Below are positions 17,224 to 26,648 of a stretch of DNA of 64,000 nucleotides, piece after piece. Location: contig NZ_JANFDG010000014.1 of NCBI RefSeq assembly GCF_024609765.1, forward strand, positions 1-64,000, written 5' to 3'. Within the stretch, counting starts at the first letter, position 1. Every line of letters begins with the position of its first letter. The stretch comes from Shinella pollutisoli. Its GTDB lineage: Bacteria > Pseudomonadota > Alphaproteobacteria > Rhizobiales > Rhizobiaceae. Under the pieces are notes generated by a model. The model saw only the letters and a list, made by a program, of their open reading frames with translations. It did not search any database and was not told the DNA's origin. Both the position numbers and the translations under genes were made by a program.

Positions 17224-18636
17224 ATGCCGATCGTCCGCTTCAGCCTCGCCCTCCCGCTCGCCCTCCCGCTCGCGCTTGCGCTCGCGCTCGCCGTCCCCGC
17301 CGCGGCCCAGCAGCAGCAGGTCGTGCCCGGTTCGCGGGCGGAGATGCAGCTCTCCTTCGCGCCGCTCGTGCGCCAGGTCTCCAACACGGTCGTCAACGTC
17401 TATGCCGAGCGCGTGGTCGAGCGCCGCTCGATCTTCGACGGCGACCCCTTCTTCGAGGAGTTCTTCGGCCAGCGCATGCCCAACCGCAGCGAGAAGCAGT
17501 CCTCGCTCGGCTCCGGCGTCATCGTCGGGACAAGCGGCATCGTCGTCACCAACAACCACGTCATCGAGGGCGCGAGCGACATCAAGGTGGCGCTCGCCGA
17601 CGGGCGCGAGTTCGAGAGCAAGGTGGTGCTGAAGGACGAGCGCGTCGACCTTGCGGTGCTGAAGATCGAGGCGAAGGAGACCTTCGAGACCCTGCCGCTC
17701 GGCGACAGCGACGCCGTGCAGGTGGGCGACCTGGTGCTGGCGATCGGCAACCCGTTCGGCGTCGGCCAGACGGTGACGAGCGGCATCGTCTCGGCGCTCG
17801 CCCGCAACCAGGTGCGCAACGGCGATTTCGGCTTCTTCATCCAGACGGATGCGGCGATCAACCCCGGCAATTCCGGCGGCGCGCTCATCGACATGAACGG
17901 CCATCTCATCGGCATCAACACGGCGATCTTCTCGCGCGGCGGCGGCTCCAACGGCGTCGGCTTCGCCATTCCCTCCAACCTCGTGCGCAGCTTCGTCGCC
18001 AGCGCCGAAAGCGGCAGCCCCAGCTTCGACCGGCCCTTCGTCGGCGCGACCTTCGACGCGGTGACGTCGGACGTCGCCGAGGCGCTGGGGCTTTCGCGGG
18101 CGCGCGGCGCGCTGGTCTCGCGCGTGCTGCCCGGCAGTCCCGCGGAAAAGGCCGGGCTGAAGCCGGGGCAGGTGGTGCTCGCCGTCAACGGCGTCGAGGT
18201 CGAGCATCCGGACGCGCTCGGCTACCGGCTCGCCACCGTCGGCATCGGCGGCACGGCGCACCTGACGGTGAGTGCCGGCGGCAAGGCGCAGGAGCTGACG
18301 CTGGCGCTCGACCGTGCCCCGGAGACGACGCCGCGCGACGAGCGGCTGATCGAGGGGCGCAACCCCTTCGCCGGCGCCGTCGTCGCCAATCTCTCGCCGC
18401 GCGTTGCCGAGGAGCTGCGCATGCCGGCGAGTTCCGTCGGCGTGGTGGTGGTGGAGGTCAACCGCGGCTCGCCCGCCGCCCGCATCGGCCTGCAGCCGCG
18501 CGACATCGTCGTGGAGCTGAACGGCACGCAGGTCGCGACGACGGAGATCCTCGCAAGGCTCGCCGCCGAGAACCCGTCGATCTGGCGCGTCGAGATCGAG
18601 CGTGACGGCCAGCGCATCCGACAGTTCTTCCGATGA
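17224..18636 (+). CDS. degP: DegP/HtrA-family periplasmic serine protease
   Basis: This is a Do-like protease/chaperone for misfolded envelope proteins. The 470-residue precursor has a strongly hydrophobic, repetitive signal peptide (SLALPLALPLALALALA) cleaved near AAA-Q. The trypsin-like domain carries the triad His112 (TNNHVIEG), Asp142 (RVDLAVLK) and Ser217 (NPGNSGGAL). Two PDZ domains follow: about residues 260-350 (VLPGSPAEKAGLKPGQVV) and 375-470 (VNRGSPAARIGLQPRDIV). The start follows GGAGCCTCC. It overlaps rarA by 4 nt. Neighbouring msrPQ also serves envelope protein repair. Which DegP paralogue it is cannot be told. Confidence 0.94.
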   Translation: MPIVRFSLALPLALPLALALALAVPAAAQQQQVVPGSRAEMQLSFAPLVRQVSNTVVNVYAERVVERRSIFDGDPFFEEFFGQRMPNRSEKQSSLGSGVIVGTSGIVVTNNHVIEGASDIKVALADGREFESKVVLKDERVDLAVLKIEAKETFETLPLGDSDAVQVGDLVLAIGNPFGVGQTVTSGIVSALARNQVRNGDFGFFIQTDAAINPGNSGGALIDMNGHLIGINTAIFSRGGGSNGVGFAIPSNLVRSFVASAESGSPSFDRPFVGATFDAVTSDVAEALGLSRARGALVSRVLPGSPAEKAGLKPGQVVLAVNGVEVEHPDALGYRLATVGIGGTAHLTVSAGGKAQELTLALDRAPETTPRDERLIEGRNPFAGAVVANLSPRVAEELRMPASSVGVVVVEVNRGSPAARIGLQPRDIVVELNGTQVATTEILARLAAENPSIWRVEIERDGQRIRQFFR

Positions 18637-19940
18637 GCGACCTCTTCGCCCCGCGCGAGCCCGAGGAGATGGCGGCCAAGCGTCCGCTCGCCGACCGGCT
18701 GCGCCCGCAGACGCTGAAGGAGGTCACCGGCCAGGAGCACCTGACCGGGCCGGACGGCGTGCTGACCCGCATGATCGCCTCCGGCTCGCTCGGCTCGATG
18801 ATCTTCTGGGGGCCGCCCGGCACCGGCAAGACGACCGTGGCGCGGCTCCTCTCCGGCGATTCCGGGCTCGCCTTCGAGCAGATCTCGGCGATCTTCTCCG
18901 GCGTCGCCGACCTGAAGAAGGTGTTCGAGGCCGCCCGCCAGCGCCGCATGGGCGGCCGCCAGACGCTGCTCTTCGTCGACGAGATCCACCGCTTCAACCG
19001 CGCCCAGCAGGACAGTTTCCTGCCGGTGATGGAGGACGGCACCATCGTTCTGGTCGGCGCCACCACGGAAAACCCGTCCTTCGAGCTCAACGCCGCGCTT
19101 CTCTCCCGCGCCCGCGTGCTTACCTTCAAGCCGCATGACGAGGAGAGCCTGGAGGAACTGCTAAAGCGCGCCGAGGCGGCGGAGGAGAAGCCCCTGCCGC
19201 TCGACGAGGAGGCGCGGCTTTCCCTCCTGCGCATGGCCGACGGCGACGGCCGCGCGGTGCTGACGCTCGCCGAAGAAGTATGGCGCGCCGCCCGGCCCGA
19301 CGAGATTTTCGGCCAGGACGACCTCTTCCGCATCGTCCAGCGCCGCGCCCCGGTCTACGACAAGTCGCAGGACGGCCACTACAATCTCATCTCCGCGCTG
19401 CACAAGTCCGTGCGCGGCTCCGATCCCGACGCCGCCCTCTACTATCTCTCGCGCATGCTCGACGCCGGCGAGGACCCGCTGTTCATCGGCCGCAGGCTGG
19501 TGCGCATGGCGGTGGAGGACATCGGCCTTGCCGACCCGCAGGCGCTCGTCGTCTGCAACGCGGCGAAGGACGCCTACGACTTCCTCGGCTCGCCCGAGGG
19601 CGAGCTGGCGCTGGCGCAGGCCTGCGTCTACGTCGCGACGGCACCGAAGTCGAACGCCGTCTACACCGCCTACAAGTCGGCCATGCGCGCGGCGAAGGAG
19701 CACGGCTCGCTCCTGCCACCCAAGCACATCCTCAACGCGCCGACCAAGCTGATGAAGGGCGAGGGCTACAGCGAGGGCTATCGCTACGACCACGACGAGC
19801 CCGACGCCTTTTCCGGCCAGGACTATTTCCCTGAGAAGATGGGCCGCAGGACCTTCTACGATCCGCCCGAGCGCGGCTTCGAGCGGGAGCTGCGCAAGCG
19901 GCTCGACTGGTGGGCGAAGCTCCGGCGCGAGCGCGGCTGA
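18633..19940 (+). CDS. rarA: Replication-associated recombination protein A (MgsA/WRNIP1 AAA+ ATPase)
   Basis: RarA is a clamp-loader-like AAA+ ATPase acting at stalled replication forks. The 435-residue protein has a Walker A motif GPPGTGKTTVARLL near residue 64, Walker B TLLFVDEIHRFNRAQQDSF, sensor 1 GATTENPSFELNAALLSRAR, and the C-terminal tetramerisation domain with KSAMRAAKEHGSLLPPKHIL and GYRYDHDEPDAFSGQDYFPE. Translation is coupled to degP (ATGA overlap at 18633-18636). Its stop directly abuts the stop of the convergent DUF1883 gene. Confidence 0.95.
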   Translation: MSDLFAPREPEEMAAKRPLADRLRPQTLKEVTGQEHLTGPDGVLTRMIASGSLGSMIFWGPPGTGKTTVARLLSGDSGLAFEQISAIFSGVADLKKVFEAARQRRMGGRQTLLFVDEIHRFNRAQQDSFLPVMEDGTIVLVGATTENPSFELNAALLSRARVLTFKPHDEESLEELLKRAEAAEEKPLPLDEEARLSLLRMADGDGRAVLTLAEEVWRAARPDEIFGQDDLFRIVQRRAPVYDKSQDGHYNLISALHKSVRGSDPDAALYYLSRMLDAGEDPLFIGRRLVRMAVEDIGLADPQALVVCNAAKDAYDFLGSPEGELALAQACVYVATAPKSNAVYTAYKSAMRAAKEHGSLLPPKHILNAPTKLMKGEGYSEGYRYDHDEPDAFSGQDYFPEKMGRRTFYDPPERGFERELRKRLDWWAKLRRERG

Positions 19941-20261
19941 TCAGGAGGCTGCGTTGAAGCGCGGCGCCGGCTGGGGCGGCGCCTGCGGCACCAGCTTGAT
20001 CGACGAATCCGCCTTGCCCGCGTGCCCCTCCATGTCGACGACAACGTGCCAGTGGCCGTTCTCCGGTATCTGCAGGCGGATCGGCGATTTCTTCGCGACG
20101 CCGCCGAGGAACTTGTGCTGGCGGGCGTTGCGGAACAGGTCGAAATTGGTGTTCGTCATCAGCCGAACGTTGGCGACCGCGGAAAGCGTGACCTCGATCA
20201 CCGTGCCGCCGCGCTGCAGTTTCAGGTCGTAATGGGTATAGGGAAAGCTGATCCGGGCCAT
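19941..20261 (-). CDS. DUF1883 domain protein
   Basis: The 106-residue product from MARISFPYTHYDLKLQRGGT has the layout of DUF1883: an N-terminal HYDL segment, VTLSAVANVRLMTNTNFDLF, and a C-terminal beta-rich half with IPENGHWHVVVDMEGHAGKA. The function of this domain is unknown; in some bacteria it is fused to TIR domains. No signal peptide or membrane segment is seen, so it is probably cytosolic. The ATG at 20261 is chosen because upstream residues show no domain homology. It converges on rarA with zero intervening bases. Confidence 0.75.
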   Translation of the reverse strand: MARISFPYTHYDLKLQRGGTVIEVTLSAVANVRLMTNTNFDLFRNARQHKFLGGVAKKSPIRLQIPENGHWHVVVDMEGHAGKADSSIKLVPQAPPQPAPRFNAAS

Positions 20262-20439
20262 GGTCGTCCGCAAACGTATGTCGTGCGATGCTAATGTTCG
20301 CATGGCCGGGTTAACGATCCCTTGTCCGCCGGGCACGGCCGAATTTTAAATAGGCAAATTGTTCCAATGCTTTACGGCGGAAGCCGGAATCGGCCCGGCA
20401 AGGACGTGAATCGATTTGCGAGGGCCTTCGTCCTTCGCC

Positions 20440-21081
20440 TCAGCGCGCAAGCGTCCCGCTCCAGGCCCTCACGGCCGCGGCCATGGCGGCGAGGTGATCG
20501 GCGGCGGAAAAGCCGGAAACGCTCTTGCGCGGCTTCAGGTCATGGTCGCCGTCCTCCAGCCAGAGGAGGCGGATGCGTGCGGGCAGGCCGTAGCCCTCCA
20601 CCTCCGTGCGCGTGCCGAAGGGATCGCGCGTGCCCTGGCAGATGAGCGTCGGCGTTTCGATCCGCAGCAGATGCGCGGTGCGAAGCTGTGCCGGCTTCTC
20701 CGGCGGATGGAAGGGATAGCCGAGGCAGAGGAGGCCGTCGACGCGCCGCCCGGCATGGAGCTCGTCCGCCGCCATGCTCGCCACGCGGCCGCCCATCGAC
20801 TTGCCGCCGATGACGAGCGGCCCTGCGGCACCGAGCGCGTCGACGGCGGCGCGGAATTCCGGGACGAGCGTCTCGGCCTTCGGCGGTGGCCGGCGGCTTC
20901 CGTCGCTGCGCCGCGCCGCCATGTAGGAGAACTCGAAGCGGGCGACGCGCAGGCCTTCCCCGGCGAGGGCGGCCGTCGCGGCGCTCATCGCCGGCGAATC
21001 CATCGGCGCGCCGCTGCCATGCGCGAGAAGCAGGGTGACGGGCGCGTCCTGCGGCCCGTCGAGGAGAAAGGAAACGTCCAT
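20440..21081 (-). CDS. Alpha/beta hydrolase, TEX30/KANL3-like
   Basis: The 213-residue protein begins MDVSFLLDGPQDAPVTLLLA and has an oxyanion-type HGSGAPMDS motif, the nucleophile elbow GGKSMGGRVAS (Ser95), a candidate acid in CQGTRDPFGTR and a C-terminal histidine in LEDGDHDLKP. These form a complete Ser-Asp-His set. The YPFHPPEKPAQLRTAHL segment is typical of the dienelactone-hydrolase-like TEX30/KANL3 group, whose substrates are not defined. It is soluble with no signal peptide. It lies 101 nt downstream of the small gene at 21183 on the same strand. Confidence 0.82.
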   Translation of the reverse strand: MDVSFLLDGPQDAPVTLLLAHGSGAPMDSPAMSAATAALAGEGLRVARFEFSYMAARRSDGSRRPPPKAETLVPEFRAAVDALGAAGPLVIGGKSMGGRVASMAADELHAGRRVDGLLCLGYPFHPPEKPAQLRTAHLLRIETPTLICQGTRDPFGTRTEVEGYGLPARIRLLWLEDGDHDLKPRKSVSGFSAADHLAAMAAAVRAWSGTLAR

Positions 21082-21182
21082 CGGTCCCGTACGCCTTGGG
21101 CAATACCAGCGGCCTTGCGCGCGGAATTGCGTGGAAACAAAGAGACGGATCGTTTTCGCGATCCGGGGAAAGCGGAAACGAC

Positions 21183-21347
21183 CTAGTGATCCTTCACTTC
21201 GCCCGGCGCGATCGGGTCGCTCGCCGGAAAGGTCTCCTCCAGCGCCTCTTCCAGATAGTCGTCCTGCTCGGCCTTCTCGCTCTTCTTCGTCTGCCGGGCG
21301 CGCTCCTTCTCGAGCGATTCCCTCGGCGTGTCCTTCGGTGCGGTCAT
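21183..21347 (-). CDS. Small acidic protein with ETFPASDP motif
   Basis: This is a 54-residue ORF, MTAPKDTPRESLEKERARQT through PGEVKDH, with a very good ribosome-binding site (GGAGG 7 nt before the ATG). The product is charged and probably mostly helical in the middle. It ends with EEALEETFPASDPIAPG; an ETFPASDPP-like C-terminus is a recurring motif of small uncharacterised alphaproteobacterial proteins. It has no membrane segment. Function is unknown. Confidence 0.7.
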   Translation of the reverse strand: MTAPKDTPRESLEKERARQTKKSEKAEQDDYLEEALEETFPASDPIAPGEVKDH

Positions 21348-21564
21348 GTCGGCCTCCTTCTGCGGTCCCCTGAAGATAGGCTGTTTTGCCGTCTCCCGCG
21401 ATAGGGCAGGCGGGCCTTGCCGGATGGCGACCCCCATTCGCCGTCGGAGGGAGTTGAAAATTCTACCTTTCGGCCCTTCCGGCCGCAACATTGGCATCGC
21501 ATTCCACACTGCGGCTTGCTCGGAAAGGAACGCGGTCATAGGTCTGCCCCGAAAGGATGCGGAC

Positions 21565-22023
21565 ATGAACATCATCGAGACACCGGACATGTGGGTGCTG
21601 TGCATGAGGCGGCGGCTCCGCATTCCCGAGATCGGGCAGGCCGCCGCCGAATGCGCCCTCGTGATCGACGGGGAGATCCGCGGCCGGGGCCTTGCGGTCT
21701 CCGGCCCGTGGACCTTCATCGCGCACGGCCTGCCGAAGGACGGAAGGACGCCGTTCGACTGGCAGATCTGCCGTCCGGTGGCGGAGCCGCGAGGATATGA
21801 CGGCCCGCTGGAGCTGCGCCATCTCGAACCGGCCGTCATGGCCTCCCGGGTCCACCAGAGATCGCTGCGCACGCTCTTCACGCAGGGCTACGCGCCGCTG
21901 GTCGCGGAGATCGAGATGTCGCGCCACGTGTTGTCCGGCGAGAGCCGCGAGGTCTATCACGGCTGGAACGGCCCCGGCGCGCCCTATCACAGGATCGAGA
22001 TCCAGTTCGGCCTGTCCCGATGA
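21565..22023 (+). CDS. Probable GyrI-like small-molecule-binding domain protein
   Basis: The 152-residue product from MNIIETPDMWVLCMRRRLRI has two related alpha/beta halves. The C-terminal segment RSLRTLFTQGYAPLVAEIEM followed by GPGAPYHRIEIQFGL resembles the effector-binding (GyrI/AraC C-terminal) fold, without any DNA-binding domain. The reading frame is open upstream to 21328, but the ATG at 21565 is preceded by GGATGCGGAC and upstream residues do not fit. It converges on nrdJ. The family assignment is from pattern only. Confidence 0.6.
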   Translation: MNIIETPDMWVLCMRRRLRIPEIGQAAAECALVIDGEIRGRGLAVSGPWTFIAHGLPKDGRTPFDWQICRPVAEPRGYDGPLELRHLEPAVMASRVHQRSLRTLFTQGYAPLVAEIEMSRHVLSGESREVYHGWNGPGAPYHRIEIQFGLSR

Positions 22024-22027
22024 AGAA

Positions 22028-22056
22028 GAAGCCCGGGGATCGCTCCCCGGGGCTTC
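22028..22056. terminator. Bidirectional hairpin between the GyrI-like gene and nrdJ
   Basis: GAAGCCC-GGGGA (22028-22039) pairs with TCCCCGGGGCTTC (22044-22056), 12 pairs with one bulged C. It lies in the 66-nt gap between convergent genes. On the minus strand it is followed by CTTCTTC. It probably terminates both transcripts. Confidence 0.65.
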
Positions 22057-22089
22057 GCAAGTCCGTATCGTGCCGAAGCCGGCTCGCGG

Positions 22090-25000
22090 TCAGGAGCAGC
22101 CGCTCGTCGCGCCGCAGGTGTCGCACTTCTCGCAGGTGCCGTTCCTCACCATCGTGAAGTTCTGGCACTCGGAGCACATGTTGCCGGTATAGCCCTGGGC
22201 GATCGAGCGCATGCGGCGCTCCTGCTCAACCTTCTTGGCGTCGGCCTTGGCGCTGGCGGCGTCCGCGGCGGCCTTGTCAGAGAAGAGGGCGGTGATCGCG
22301 GGATCGGCGTCGCTCTCGCCCTCGTCGGCGATCTCCTCGGCAAGCTCGGCGGCGCGCTCCTCGTAGTCGCGCTTGAAGGCGACGATCTCGGAGCTGGCGA
22401 TGGCCGTCGCCGGCTCCAGCTTGCGCGCGGCACTGCCGGCAAACGAGGTGACGTTGCCGACGCTGGAGGCCTTGGCGGGCGCTGCGGTCGCGGAGCCCTT
22501 CGGCTCGGACAGCGCGCGCTCGCCGGTCTGGCCGCCCTGGACGAGCGTCGGCTTGTGGCCGCGCGTCCAGCCGGTGGAGATCAGGTTGGTCTTGCCCTCC
22601 TTGATGCCCTTGCCGAGCGCCGTGTTGCCGAAATCGGACGTGTCGATATGGGCGAGGTCGTGGCGGCCGAGATAGGAGACGGCGAGCTCGCGGAACACGT
22701 AGTCGAGGATCGACGTGGCGTTCTTGATCGCGTCGTTGCCCACCACGATGCCGGCCGGCTCGAACTTGGTGAAGGTGAAGGCCTCCACATATTCCTCCAG
22801 CGGCACGCCGTACTGGAGGCCGAGCGAGATGGCGATGGCGAAATTGTTCATCATTGCGCGGAAGGCGGCGCCTTCCTTGTGCATGTCGATGAAGATCTCG
22901 CCGAGGCGGCCGTCGCCGAACTCGCCGGTGCGCAAGTAGACCTTGTGTCCGCCGATCACGGCCTTCTGGGTATAGCCCTGGCGGCGGTTCGGCAGCTTCT
23001 CGCGCTCGCGCACGATGCGCTCGACGATCCTCTCGATGATCTTCTCGGTGACCTGGACGGCCTGGGCGGCGGCGGGGCTTGCCGCCAGTGCCTCGACGGC
23101 ATCGTCCTCGTCCTCCTCGTCCTCGATCAGCGAGGCGTTGAGCGGCTGGGAGAGCTTCGAGCCGTCGCGGTAGAGGGCGTTCGCCTTCAGCGCCAGCTTC
23201 CAGGAGAGCATGTAGGCGTTCTTGCAGTCCTCGACGGTCGCCTCGTTCGGCATGTTGATCGTCTTGGAGATGGCGCCCGAGATGAAGGGCTGGGCGGCCG
23301 CCATCATGCGGATGTGGCTTTCCACCGAGAGGTAGCGCTTGCCGATCTTGCCGCAGGGATTGGCGCAATCGAACACCGGCAGGTGCTCCGGCTTGAGGAA
23401 GGGCGCGCCTTCGAGCGTCATCGCGCCGCAGATGTGGATGTTGGCGGCCTCGACGTCCTTCCGTGTGAAGCCGATATGCTCCAGGAGGTTGAAGGACATG
23501 TCGGAAAGCTGCGCATCCGAGACCTTCAGCACGTCCTTCAGGAAGTCGGCGCCGAGCGTCCACTGGTTGAAGGCGAACTTGATGTCGAAGGCGGACTTGA
23601 GGCCGGCATTGACGGCCTCGATCTTCTCGTCGGTGAAGCCGCGCGCCTTGAGCGTCGACGGGTTGATCGCCGGCGCCTGGTTCATGTTGCCGTGGCCGAC
23701 GGCATAGGCCTCGATCTCGGCGATCTGGCTTTCCGAATAGCCGAGCGTGCGCAGCGCCTCCGGCACGGCGCGGTTGATGATCTTGAAATAGCCGCCGCCG
23801 GCGAGCTTCTTGAACTTAACCAGCGCGAAATCGGGCTCGATGCCGGTCGTGTCGCAGTCCATGACGAGGCCGATCGTGCCGGTCGGCGCGATCACGGTCG
23901 TCTGGGCGTTGCGGTAGCCGTGCTTCTCGCCGAGTTCCACGGCCCTGTCCCAGGCCGCCTTGGCATGCTCGACGAGCGCCGGATCGGAGCAATCGGCGTG
24001 GACGAGGGCGACCGGATTGACCGACAGCGCCTCGTAGCCGGCGGCCTCGCCATAGGCCGCGCGGCGATGGTTGCGCATGACGCGCAGCATGTTGTCGCGG
24101 TTCGGTGCGAAGCCCGGGAAGGGGCCGAGCTCGCCGGCCATCTCGGCCGACGTCGCATAGGCGACGCCGGTCATGATGGCGGTGAGGCTGCCGGCGATGG
24201 CGCGGCCCTCGGCCGAATCGTACGGGATGCCGGAGGACATCAGCAGGCCGCCGATATTCGCATAGCCGAGGCCGAGCGTGCGGTATTCGTAGGAGAGCTC
24301 GGCGATCTGGCGCGACGGGAACTGCGCCATCATCACCGAGATTTCCAGCACGATCGTCCAGAGACGGACGGCGTGCTCGTAGTCGGCGATGTCGATCCTC
24401 TTCGTCTTCGCGTCCTTGAACTGCAGGAGGTTCAGCGAGGCGAGGTTGCAGGCCGTGTCGTCGAGGAACATGTATTCCGAGCACGGGTTCGACGCGCGGA
24501 TGGGGCCGGCGGCCGGGCAGGTGTGCCAGTCGTTCATCGTCGTGTTGAAGTGCAGCCCCGGGTCGGCCGACGCCCAGGCGGCGTAGGAGATCGATTCCCA
24601 CAGGTCGCGCGCCTTCAGCGTCTTCATCACCTTGCCGTCCTTGCGGGCGGTCAGGTGCCAGTCGCCGTCATTCTCGACGGCGCGCAGGAAGTCGTCCTTC
24701 AGCGAGACGGAATTGTTGGAGTTCTGGCCGGAGACCGTGAGGTAGGCTTCCGAATCCCAGTCCGTGTCGTAGGTCTTGAACTCGATGTCCTTGTAGCCCT
24801 GCCTGGCGAACTGGATGACGCGCTTGATGTAGTTTTCCGGAACCTGGTCCTTCTTGGCGGCGCGGATCTCGCGCTTCAGCGCCGGGTTCTCGGCCGGGTC
24901 GAAGCACTGGTCGCCATCGGCCGAGCAATTGATGCAGGCCTTCATGATGGCCTTGAGGTGGCGGGCGACGATCTTCGAGCCGGTGACGAGCGCGGCCACC

Positions 25001-25908
25001 TTCTGCTCTTCCTTGACCTTCCAGTTGATGTATTCCTCGATGTCCGGATGGTCGATGTCGACCACGACCATCTTGGCCGCGCGCCGCGTCGTGCCGCCCG
25101 ACTTGATGGCGCCGGCCGCCCGGTCGCCGATCTTCAGGAAGCTCATGAGGCCCGAGGAGCGGCCGCCGCCGGACAGCTTCTCGCCCTCGCCGCGCAGGTG
25201 CGAGAAGTTCGAGCCGGTGCCGGAGCCGTACTTGAACAGGCGCGCCTCGCGCACCCACAGGTCCATGATGCCGTTCTCGTTGACGAGGTCGTCCTCGACG
25301 GACTGGATGAAGCAGGCGTGCGGCTGCGGATGCTCGTAGGCGGACTTGGACTTCGTCAGCTTGCCGGTGAAGGGGTCGACGTAGAAATGGCCCTGGCCGG
25401 GGCCGTCGATGCCGTAGGCCCAGTGCAGGCCGGTGTTGAACCACTGCGGCGAGTTCGGCGCGACGCGCTGCGTGGCGAGCATGTAGGCGAGCTCGTCCCT
25501 GAAGGCGGCGGCGTCTTCCTCGGAGGCGAAATAGCCGCCCTTCCAGCCCCAATAGGTCCAGGTGCCGGCGAGCCGGTCGAAGACCTGGCGCGCGTCGATC
25601 TCAGATCCGGTGCGCTCGTTTTCCGGCAGCGCCTTCAGCGCCTCGGTGTCGGGGACGGAACGCCACAGGAAGGAGGGGACGTCGTTCTCCTCGACCTTCT
25701 TCAGCCGCGCGGGCACGCCGGCCTTGCGGAAATATTTCTGCGCCAGGATGTCGGCGGCGACCTGGGAGAACTGCGCGGGGACATCGATGTCGGCGAGCCG
25801 GAAGACGATGGAGCCGTCCGGATTGCGGATTTCGCTGGTGGCCTTGCGGAATTCGATCTCCGCATAGGCCGACTGGCCAGGTTTGGTGAAACGACGTTCT
25901 ATGCGCAT
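22090..25908 (-). CDS. nrdJ: Adenosylcobalamin-dependent (class II) ribonucleotide reductase
   Basis: NrdJ reduces ribonucleotides to deoxyribonucleotides using a radical from coenzyme B12, so it works with or without oxygen. The 1272-residue protein starts [20 protein letters not shown]. It includes [40 protein letters not shown] with active-site Cys, the glycyl-like [20 protein letters not shown] loop, and a C-terminal zinc-ribbon segment ([10 protein letters not shown]...CEKCDTCG). The length fits the long alphaproteobacterial form. The ATG at 25908 is preferred; the frame is open upstream to 26055 without homology. A NrdR-box palindrome lies 148 nt upstream. It implies B12 dependence of DNA synthesis. 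Confidence 0.96.
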   Translation of the reverse strand: MRIERRFTKPGQSAYAEIEFRKATSEIRNPDGSIVFRLADIDVPAQFSQVAADILAQKYFRKAGVPARLKKVEENDVPSFLWRSVPDTEALKALPENERTGSEIDARQVFDRLAGTWTYWGWKGGYFASEEDAAAFRDELAYMLATQRVAPNSPQWFNTGLHWAYGIDGPGQGHFYVDPFTGKLTKSKSAYEHPQPHACFIQSVEDDLVNENGIMDLWVREARLFKYGSGTGSNFSHLRGEGEKLSGGGRSSGLMSFLKIGDRAAGAIKSGGTTRRAAKMVVVDIDHPDIEEYINWKVKEEQKVAALVTGSKIVARHLKAIMKACINCSADGDQCFDPAENPALKREIRAAKKDQVPENYIKRVIQFARQGYKDIEFKTYDTDWDSEAYLTVSGQNSNNSVSLKDDFLRAVENDGDWHLTARKDGKVMKTLKARDLWESISYAAWASADPGLHFNTTMNDWHTCPAAGPIRASNPCSEYMFLDDTACNLASLNLLQFKDAKTKRIDIADYEHAVRLWTIVLEISVMMAQFPSRQIAELSYEYRTLGLGYANIGGLLMSSGIPYDSAEGRAIAGSLTAIMTGVAYATSAEMAGELGPFPGFAPNRDNMLRVMRNHRRAAYGEAAGYEALSVNPVALVHADCSDPALVEHAKAAWDRAVELGEKHGYRNAQTTVIAPTGTIGLVMDCDTTGIEPDFALVKFKKLAGGGYFKIINRAVPEALRTLGYSESQIAEIEAYAVGHGNMNQAPAINPSTLKARGFTDEKIEAVNAGLKSAFDIKFAFNQWTLGADFLKDVLKVSDAQLSDMSFNLLEHIGFTRKDVEAANIHICGAMTLEGAPFLKPEHLPVFDCANPCGKIGKRYLSVESHIRMMAAAQPFISGAISKTINMPNEATVEDCKNAYMLSWKLALKANALYRDGSKLSQPLNASLIEDEEDEDDAVEALAASPAAAQAVQVTEKIIERIVERIVREREKLPNRRQGYTQKAVIGGHKVYLRTGEFGDGRLGEIFIDMHKEGAAFRAMMNNFAIAISLGLQYGVPLEEYVEAFTFTKFEPAGIVVGNDAIKNATSILDYVFRELAVSYLGRHDLAHIDTSDFGNTALGKGIKEGKTNLISTGWTRGHKPTLVQGGQTGERALSEPKGSATAAPAKASSVGNVTSFAGSAARKLEPATAIASSEIVAFKRDYEERAAELAEEIADEGESDADPAITALFSDKAAADAASAKADAKKVEQERRMRSIAQGYTGNMCSECQNFTMVRNGTCEKCDTCGATSGCS

Positions 25909-26055
25909 TGTCCGTTGTCCTTTGCTGCCGCATCCGCCCTCGCGAAAGGGCGCAATCATCCCGTCCGGCCCCGTCCCCGCAGCCAGCCCCGATCCCTTGT
26001 TCGTCTGGAAACCCGTTCGAAGGGATCCATTATCTTGTGCTAAGTCTGGCTGCAA

Positions 26056-26071
26056 ATACTAAATATAGTAT
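26056..26071 (-). promoter_or_regulatory. Candidate NrdR box upstream of nrdJ
   Basis: The 16-mer ATACTAAATATAGTAT is palindromic at 14/16 positions and matches the published NrdR consensus acaCwAtATaTwGtgt at 13/16. It stands out as AT-rich in a GC-rich region. NrdR is the ATP/dATP-sensing repressor of ribonucleotide reductase genes. It overlaps TACTAT/TTGATA-like promoter elements on the minus strand. A clear second box at the usual spacing was not seen. Confidence 0.6.
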
Positions 26072-26648
26072 CAACACAGATTTTTTCCAGCCCGAGGGTC
26101 GCATTGGCGCATCGGGAAATTTCGCGCGCAGGTCCGCATCCGGCGGACGGTTTCGAACCGGCCGGCCGCCTGTGCGTTATCGCGCGATTTCCTGAAGGGA
26201 CCCGGCCTCGTGACACTCCGGTCCAGTCGCCGCCGCAACTTGGATTTCATTAACGCTATCGACGGCGATTCCGTCAAGGGCTGGTTCGGGCCGATCTGTC
26301 CGACGCTATATGTTGTGCCCGCGGCTGTGGAAAATGGGGACACCGCACGAATCCTGAAAAATCAGGACCTTCCCGCCGAAAGGCGAGACGGCGCTTCGCT
26401 TGCCTGTGGAAAAGACGAAAAAATCACGGGTAAAAACAGGGGGGATTTCCACCTCCCGAATATCCGGGAATGGTCATCCGTAGGAAGTTGTGATCGGTGG
26501 AAAAAGTGATTCTCGATCTGCCTCGGAGGGACCCGCGAGGGCCGTCGGGGCGGCATTTCATGCACGCGTAAATGAAGGCAATTCTTTCGGCATGGCCTGC
26601 CTCGGGGATGGGGGCAGCGGCCCGCAGCACCTCGAGGGGGAGGATATC
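26072..26648. other. Long non-coding gap between nrdJ and the serralysin gene
   Basis: No convincing gene is present. A 99-codon GTG-started frame at 26210-26509 has neither a ribosome-binding site nor recognisable homology. The stretch includes two exact copies of TGTGGAAAA (26326-26334 and 26405-26413) and a related GGTGGAAAA (26496-26504). These are one base away from the DnaA box TGTGGATAA. The region is moderately lower in GC than flanking genes and should also hold the promoter of the protease gene. Confidence 0.5.

Noticed and set aside
22555-26043. 1162-codon plus-strand frame opposite nrdJ
   Set aside because: It is an antisense shadow of a long GC-rich gene. The sequence is low-complexity (Ala/Gly/Arg/Asp/Leu) and lacks any domain, while nrdJ on the other strand is unmistakable.
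25909-26055. Cobalamin riboswitch before nrdJ
   Set aside because: A B12 riboswitch would fit poorly with a B12-requiring enzyme, and I could not find a B12-box-like conserved core or the expected stem arrangement on the minus strand.
26210-26509. 99-codon GTG-started frame between nrdJ and the serralysin gene
   Set aside because: No ribosome-binding site, no recognisable domain, unusual composition and position over the promoter region. It is most likely a chance open frame.
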